Source of the DNA: Flectonema sp. DT1601
Taxonomy: Eukaryota > Euglenozoa > Diplonemea > Diplonemida > Diplonemidae
Direction: 5' to 3'
Assembly (NCBI GenBank): GCA_964019425.1
Contig: OZ025794.1
Coordinates: 434,001-498,000, forward strand
DNA: 64,000 bases
Below the pieces are notes generated by a model that was not told where the DNA came from, made no database searches, and saw only the letters and a program-made list of their open reading frames with translations. Of the stretch, positions 27,684 through 36,800 are shown piece by piece. The first letter of the stretch is position 1. Each line of letters begins with the position of its first letter. Made by a program: the position numbers and the translations under genes.

Positions 27684-27842
27684 CTTTCTCTTCCCTTTTC
27701 TCTGTCTTTCCTTCATTTCAGGATATCACATTATAAATGTTTGTTTTGGATTCTTTTTTTTTTTTTTTTTTTTTTGTTTTTATTATTTTAATTCTAATTA
27801 ATTGTTATTTATATTTAACATCCATCACAGATGTAAATATCT

Positions 27843-30800
27843 ATGCCCTCGGCACGAATCCATCCTCAAAATACGGACTCGTCAAGTGGGAAGGAAGATG
27901 TAAAGCAACAAGTAGTCGATAACATCCCAGGACTTGTTGCTCCCCAGGGAGCCGATGCAGACGAAGATGAAGTTAAAGCACTCGCAGAAGCTGCTGCCAA
28001 GGAAAACACATCAGAAGAGCACGTCAACGAAGCAATGCTACGAAAAGGTATACTACGAAGACCAAGACAGTCCTTACACGAGGCTATTCATAGAGGACAG
28101 TTAGAAGTTGTTGAACAAATCTGTAAAGAAAGATGCGGGACAGCTCTTATTGATGAGTTCAGTGCAATGGGATCAAGTGGATGGAATGAAACGCCTCTAA
28201 TGGTCGCATGTCAAGCTTATCATCTTCCTCTACACCACCAGCTTCTGATGATCGGTCATTTACTAACAGCAGGAGCACGTACTGATCAACTCGATAAAAA
28301 AGGTCGTTCAGCAATAGCATTATCAATCATGTCATCTCCTGATAGAACTACTAAACTAGTTGAAGGTATTCCTGAATGGTATAGTAAAGGTGATAAAGTC
28401 CTCTGTCGGATAAACGGAAAATGGAAAAACGCAATTGTACTCGGATACGGTGACACAACACTCGACTCTGGTGGAATGGTTGTGTACACTGTGAGAACTC
28501 TTGGAAATGATAAAAAAGTATTTCATGGAATTCACAAACAAGACCTATGCCAGGATACCATCCCACGAAAAGGTTCTATTAGACTTGGAATGTCTGCTGT
28601 TTTTCGATGTAAAGAAGACAATACTAATTCAGCTTTTCAATCTGGAGTGATCTGCAATGTGAATCCAAGAGGTGGATATGATGTTCATTCAGGAGATGCA
28701 ATCATTCCGATGCCAGATTCTCGTATTCGTCTTCCAATTCAACAAACATCATCATACACACCTGCAACTGAAGGTAGACTGTACCCTGGTTGTCCTGTAG
28801 CTGTACTACTACCAGGATGGAGACGTTTTGAAAAGGGTCGCATTGAAGGCAGAAATAACATTCACGGAGGATTTAATATTTTACTGAATGAAAAAATAAA
28901 CATCGAAACAGGCGAACGTGCCGGAGAAACTTACAAATGGCTTGGCGCCTTAGTAGGCAACAACACCTCAAGAAGATTTCGAAGTTTAGAAAAACTAATC
29001 GAATCGGATAAGTGTCGAGGTACATATGGAGGAAAGTCACAATTTATAGACAGCTCTTCCCAAGGACAACACAAGGACGCAACTAGGTTTTTAGTTGGTG
29101 TGCAATTAGAGAGAATAATGCTAATTCAACAGGCAACTGGTATTAGCAAGTCTTGTGAAGCAGTAGTTCAAATGCTTTGCACGGAGAGACGTCGTAATGA
29201 ATGTGGAGAATATGTAACGCAATCTATAGATCGATACTCCTGGCCAAAGTATGAAAAGTTAAATCAAATCAGCCAACTGTCTGGTTCTCAAGTCATAGCA
29301 CTTGCTGCTCGACACAGTAATCTAGCAGTTCTTCAAAAACTGGAAGAACATAATTTAATCCAAAGTAAACAAGACCTGTATGATTGGGTTGATGGAAAAG
29401 AAACACTTGAGTTAGTTCAATGCCCTGACATGGCGATTTTTTTAATGCAGTATGGGCTTATTGTTTCTCTGTCATACGCAACAAAATATGCAGCTTACGG
29501 CAATAAGAGAGAATCTTGGAAAAGAGTAATGAATGGTCTCTTAAATGGTCCTTGGTCATCACAGCCAATATTCTGGTCGGAGACCAGTCCAGTTCAAAGC
29601 GGGTTAAATTCGATTCAATGGACTTGCAAAGCAGGTGCTTCTGAATTACTAGAAATGCTTCTAGCAAGACCAGAAGGAGCTGCTATTGCTGCGCATCCAT
29701 CGAAACCTGGAAACCATCCACTCTATCTTGTTATAAGATCATGGGCTATGCCAGAAGTAAAAATGTCAATGGTGAAAACCTTAATAAACTCTGACGTCTC
29801 TATTCAGAACAGTAAAGCTCTATTTGCTGCTGTTGACTGCAATCTACTTGATTTGGTTCAACTTTTACTTGAAAATGGAGCTGATCCTCAAGAAAAGATG
29901 GAAGGAACACCTCCTCAATACAGGGCAGCATCTTACGTAGCTGTTGAACGACTGGCTGAATACACAAATAATGGCGTTGATATGTTGGCTGTAAGTATAG
30001 TTGAAAAATGTCTGCAACACCCAGAAAATTCAAATGAATGGAACGGGTGGGTGGAATTACTAAAACAAGTAAACGGTGACTTGACTGGTCTTCAAGCTTG
30101 GAACGAAAGTGGTGAAACTGCATTGTCGTTGGCTGTATGTCATCAGAAAGCATCTCTAGTAAGGGTCCTGGTTGAAAAGAAGATGTGCAATCCAAATGTC
30201 CGAACTGCTAAAGGTGAATACCCAATAGGATTAGCAGCTTTCTTAAATACCGACAGTACTATAATTAATATTCTCATACGAAACTCTGGTTATGATGTAG
30301 TAGCCAAGGGTACTCTCGCATTCCCACGAGCATGTAAAAGAAAACACATCGACATACTAAACACCTTATTAGAAGCTCATGAAACGTCATCTCTGAAAAT
30401 GGATTTAGAAGAGCCTTTGGATGGTTTGACTCCAATAGAATGGTTGTTGACTGATGCTGTTGGAAATATTAACAAGACAACCAGAGATATGATAATGAGG
30501 TTAGCAAAGTTAAAAGTTTCTGTACAACCAAGTTTAATATCAGAATTAGGATGGTTAGATGTTCTGACTGAAGTTCTGACTCAAAGAAATGGTGAAAAAC
30601 TACCTCCAGTCCCAACACCCGGAAAGACATCCGCAATGATGCATGCCATAGCAAGAGGTGATGTTGATATGGTTAAGTTTTTAGTTAGTTGTGGTGCTGA
30701 TCTTCTTCAAACAAACACACTAGGTCAGTCAGTACTAGTGATGGCATTAGAATCACCTGTTAATGAATACCTTGATCTTTCTGAACCTCGTCAAGCAAAA

Positions 30801-33800
30801 ATACGATACCACATGCTTGAAGCCCTTCTGGCTGGAGAACACGCTCAAACTCTCATTCAAGCTTCAGGAGTGTTGGCAGCAGCAGCAACGAGAAATTGCC
30901 TCGCTTCCATTGATCTGCTTAATACTAAATCACCGAACAGAAAGTGGTGTGAAGAAGACGAAGTTGACGTCAGCCAAGTCACAAACGAGCGTCTCTCACC
31001 AGTAGAGTTAGCAACCGACCAACGAGTTCAATGGAAGCTCATCGAAGAAAATGGTTTTGCTCCGAATATTGCTAACTTAGCTAGAGAAGGTAAGTTTGGA
31101 CTTGTATTACATTGCTTGAAAGAACAGAATAAACGAGGTTTAAGCAAGGCTACCTGGACTGCACTATGCTGCAGACGCTCTACTTGTGCTGCAGTCGACC
31201 GCCACTACGAGGGTCACACAGGCCGTACTGCACTCGGTTGGATAATTCCAAAGAGTTATTCAGCTTTTACTACTGACAAGTATAAAAATTTAAAAACAGG
31301 AATAGCTTCTTTCTACTATGCACAACCATCTCATTTTCAAAAATGGGGACACGAAACCCTAAAGAAAGGCTGGGTAAAAGGTACAGCATTCCCTGTAACA
31401 GGCTACGATGACTCACGATACACTCCAAATACGAAAGACTTTTCCGGATTAGTAGAATGGGTCCCGCAGGGAGCAGAAAAGAAAGACGTGCTTATTCTTC
31501 CTCTTCACGCTTTGTTATTCGCTGATAACACAATTGGGTATGAGCGGGGTAAGAGTGTTTTAGTTACACATAAGTCGTCAACTCCTCCATATGCAAGACA
31601 TATGACGACGTACCAAAAAGTATACCTCGTTGATAATGTTAAGGAAAGCTTTGATGGAGATGAGTGGTTTGCGACTAAGGAACGAATTCAAACAACCGGA
31701 ACACATTATCCAATGAAGAATCCATTCAAAGTTAAACTAAAAGACTGTATAGTATATGTAAAACTATCTGACATGACTAATGAAAATGCGACAACCATAT
31801 TAATTGACATGATTCTCCAACATGGTGACGGTAAGCTACAGCGACACTTTCTAGACGATGAGGGGAAGTCTGTTTTAGAATTAGCCTGCAGAGGAGGTGA
31901 TATTAATTTGATCGAATCGATAATGAAATTGAGAACTGAATTCGGTTTCGCAAAAGACCCAACTGGAGGATCAGACTACCGCCATCCGTGTTGTGCAGCT
32001 ATTTGTGCTGCAGCTGCTGGGAGGAGATTCTCAGTATTAAAAATGTTGTTATCCATGGGCATCCCTCCCGACAGCTACAAAGACGGCCGCTCTGCTGGAA
32101 AATGGGCTGCTTCTGAATGCTGCATGCGTCTCTTACGAGAAGCATGGAAACCAGGACAAACAAGTGATGCTTTATATGATTTATGTATGATGTCTAGAAG
32201 AGGTTGGACAGTAGAGGTTCAAAAACTACTCGCGCATCCATTCAATGCAAATCCTAATATCGAATCTGAAACAGGAAGAACACCACTAATGGAAGCAGCA
32301 TCTGGTGGTCATATTAAGTTATTCAAGATACTTCTTGAGGTTGCGGAGGTAACAAAGTTTGATCATCACGGTCGATCTGTTTTAACAACACTCGTTGGAC
32401 TTCATGATCAAGATTTAGGATACGAGATGAGTTTATGGCTTCTTGAATCTCGTAATGCAGTGTTGAAAGGTGATAAACCAAAGAAGGAATTTATCAAAAG
32501 ATCAAAAGCCTTAACTCAAGCAGTCTCACAACCGAATCCACACATTCTCACAGTGCAATTGTTACTAAGAAACGGATCGAATTCTAATGAAATGTCAGTT
32601 GGGAAGAGTGCTCTTCGTCATATCAGTCCAACTGGCACTGCAACTAAACTAGACGTCGATGGGTGTGTTGAGAGTAAGATATCCGTAGCCCTACTTATTC
32701 TCCGTGAGTTACTCACTTGGGAAGTTCGTTTACTCGATCCAAAAAGTAGATTTCACGGAATAAAAGGAATAGTTCAAGACACTTCTATTGGACAAGACAG
32801 ATACAAGGTTCGATTCAAAGACGAATCATCACTTGTCGAAGTTACTGAATGGGTGAGATCAGATGCTACTGAAAGTATTAAAATAGGACCAGCATCATGT
32901 GGTAAAATGAATCATTTAGACTTCATTCATGCTGTATCAATGGGTTGGCCAGCTGTTGTTGGACTACTAGTAGACTTGGGAGCAATAGAAGGATACCATA
33001 CTAGATCGTTACCTTACATATGTCAAGATACACTTAAAGAAGCTTTACTCCAATGTTTAGCTGTGCTTGGTCCTATTTGGGTTAAGTCAGATGGATTGAC
33101 TACACCTAGTGAGTGGTACATTCTAAGACATCTGTTACGGGGACTAGATCGAGCACATAGTAATTCTACTGTTGGTCCTACTCTACAACAAGCTGTTAAT
33201 GAGCTTCTCACTGATGAAATTGATACGTTAGGATTGCTACCACTATCACTATACAAAGAGGCAGTCGAACAAAATGATAAAACTTTCTTCTCACCTCTAT
33301 TCTCAAGACATCGCCACAAGTTAATAGTTAGCGTCTGTGAAGGTTATCGAGATTCTATCAGCCATGACGCGCTTGTGTTAGAACCGATATCTGGTCTTTA
33401 TGGAAATTCTGGATTCTTTTTTAATGCATGTGATGCTTTAAAGGTTTTTAAATCACTTTACATACCTGGACGAGAAGACGAAGCAGGCAACAGCACTCTT
33501 GAGCTTGCTGTTGAAGTTGGATGGGTTGAAGCTGTTGACTGGCTGCTAAACGTTAAGGGCGTTGATGCGAATGATACTAACACAGCAAACCTTCCTATCA
33601 AAACAATATCTATCGAAGTAGACAAACGTCGTCATGAAATCATCGCAGATAATCTTGATTATTTCTTCAGAAAAACACTCAGTGGATCTTCATATGTTGA
33701 CTTAATGAGAGAGCGTGATGCTGGAGGATCTGCTTTCGCTTGTGAAAGTTTAAACAACGCGGTGATTACACAATCAAGAGATGATATAAGAATGCGTAAC

Positions 33801-36800
33801 TACATTGAAATAGTTATGTTATTATTCTCAAGTGGTTCCAATGCTGATCCTGAAGACTTAGACAGATTATCTTATTTAATGAGACTTGATACAAAATTTA
33901 ATCTTACCCAATCTGGAGTTGTATATGAACGAGCATCACTTCTTCACATCGCAGCTGCATGTGAAAATGAAGCATCTTGCAGATGGTTGTTATCAAATAC
34001 GTCTTACTCTGACACTGTGGGTTCTGGTGTTTTGGAAGATAAAAAAGGAAGAACAGCTAGACACTACACTGCTTCACATAATTGTCATACGGTCTTAGCA
34101 GCAGCAGAACAAGAAGCTCACATAACTTCAGGATACATGCCACCATTAGATCAAATCAGTTTAGTTCTTGCTTTAGAAATTGGTAAAGTCCTCGACTTCG
34201 ATCTTTCCAACATAATGAGAGGAGCCTGTGGTAAAAAGAAAGCCAACAACACGATAGGTGTAAGTACTGTATTGCATGCATTAAATAAGTTGGATTTGGC
34301 TGGTTTTGTTGTTGAATGTGAACGTGGGGGTCAAAATAGGAAAGGAATTCCACAAGAAGAAGAAGAGGAAGTTCTTGATGAACTACTCAGTCAACAACAA
34401 CAAGCTCAGAACAATCAAAGTGCCAGAAGGATATCCGCAGCCTTAGCAGCGCAGCAATCACAACAACTAAACAAAGAAACTGTCGAAGCAAACAGTAAAC
34501 CAATCGAGAAAGACGTTTACGTGGTGGTATCTGGCAGTGAAAAGCGACAGTCATTAACCTGCACAAGACAGCCATTTTTACGATGTGGAAATCCTGGTGA
34601 ACCTCTTCTGTCCAAAGAAAAACATTCTGTGACAGCAAGCATTGTAAGCTCTTTTACGTGGCCTGTTTTAGACTTAAAAATTCAAACAGCCCAAGATCAC
34701 ATAATAAATGCTGTGAAAGCTCATGAAGAAGAAAATAAAATTAGAATTAAAAAAGAATCTCCTTCGAAGGTTGCAATACCCGACGACGAATCTGGAAATG
34801 AGCATCAAATTCAAAATCCATTTCCGTTCAATAATGAGATTGCGAGTTGGGTAAGAAGTGGAGAATGGCTAAATTACGGACACTGCGTAATGTATCCTGT
34901 CTCCCTTAGAATCTTATGTGATGATGTTATATTTCAAGGTGAGTATTCTATTCCAACAGATATAGATCCACAAGGATCACCATTATGGATTCAATCTCAA
35001 CTAGGAAGCTCTACATCAATCCTACGCGAAGACAAACAAGGTCGTTGGGCGATCTACTCAAATATTTATTCTCAAAAACCAAAAATAAGAGCCTGTCTTC
35101 CACACCGAGGATTTCCTCCAACTCACAAGTTTAAATGGCTCAGATACGTGAGTAGAGGTAAAGAAGGATGTTGGAGACCAGTTCAAGTTACAATCATAGA
35201 AGACATGAAGAGCGGAACATACAACAGATGGGAAACTGTAAATAAATGTAGAGACTTGGTATTCTCTCTTCTAAGTGATGCATCTCCTGAGAAAGGACGT
35301 CCTGTTGGACATGTTGCCAGACGAATAGAGAAGATCATAACAGATCTACCTGACGGAACACCACAAGTAGTAAAGATTCACGCATCCGCTAACGCATCAG
35401 CTTTTAAAGAACTAGATGGGAAATATATACGAAATGCGGAGTGTTCAAATTATCTGAATTGGAGTTGGGTGAAGAAAGACAACCCAACAATCCAACTTAA
35501 AGCTACTTTCAGCAGAACATTCGGAACAGCTGAGGAAACTCTTGGTCGAACTTCAGAAGATGCTGACATCATTTCAAGATGGAGTATTTGTAAAACTACT
35601 CCTTCTGAAGGATTAAAATGTTATCTTGAAATGCGTTCCCCTGATATCGCTCCTTGGTATGAATCAGGTCGTTGGATGAACGTTGCGAGTAAAACACAAA
35701 CACCAGAAATATTATTTACTTCTGATTCTATTTTATCAAGAAAGCAATCCTTCACAATACTTGAAAGAAAAACCAGCGCCATGTGGGGATTACGTCAACT
35801 ACTACTAGCAGCAGGAACTCCAATAGAAGATTTACCCTTCAGAGACACGGGTAGACTGGAACAAGACGCTCCATCTGTTTATGAGCCTCCTGATTTTATA
35901 AGAACTGGTCATCTCCCTCCGGGACAGAAGTGGCTCGACCTTCTTGTCGAAGAGTGTAAAGTCGCTCAGGTATTTGGTGTTCATGACGAAGTAGAAGCGA
36001 GTCAAGTTCTTGATGAGTGGGCACCAAGTGCTTCAGTTCGTGGATTAAATGTAATTAAGAAGTTTTGGTTATGTCAACCCTTTGCAGGCCTCAGTGAATA
36101 TCTTTTCGAAATGGCTGAAAACATAACAGAAAAGAAATGCGATCCCGTAACAATGACGATCTGTGATAGGAAAACATTCTTATCTTTAGAACCAAGAGAG
36201 AGACATACTTCATCAGAGTGGAACACTTTACCAACATTACACACTGCAGCAATAGAAACACCACTGTTTCATGAGCGTACTGTAACTTACTTCAACAAGA
36301 ATCGTAAAAAAGAACCCATCCCAACACCAGATGCCACTCTTGAGCCAGGAGGTGAAATACAAGTTCACGGCAACTTAAAAGAATGGGCAAGTGTTAGCAA
36401 GCCGGATGATAAGTGGTGGCTGCCGGTTTTTGATTGCGAAGGTCAAACGATTTTAAAAAATCTTGGAGATGGTGAGGGTGGTCCATGTCATTATCGAAGT
36501 ACGACTGCTGCATACTATCACAGAGACACGAAATCAAAGAAGATCAAAGACACGACTGTTGAACCTCTCCGAAGAGGTCGCGACATTGAAGTGTTGTACC
36601 TCAGTCTGGAAGGTAAATGGGCACGCGTCCGTCACCATGCCAAAGCAATTCATTTTGCCAGATACTGGATGCCTTTAGTCGCTGCTGACTCTACTACTAA
36701 AACACTTAAACCTGGAAAGGTTAGTCCTCTGTGTAAATTGGAGTCATATTTGGGTTCAAAAATTGCTTTTTATTTCGCCTTCACTGCCTGCTACTGCAGC

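Larger units (their letters stand above)
24164..27842 (+). other. Gene-poor gap, 3.7 kb
   Basis: AT-rich DNA dense in A and T runs, including 31 T at 27653-27683 and a rare run of 12 G (24844-24855) followed by T8. No convincing gene on either strand; minus-strand frames near 25.1 and 26.9 kb are short and low-complexity. A short frame at 27048-27407 is listed separately because of its upstream acceptor-like sequence. The gap ends in a CAG (27828-27830) 12 bases before the next start. A hairpin lies at 25801-25830. Confidence 0.6.
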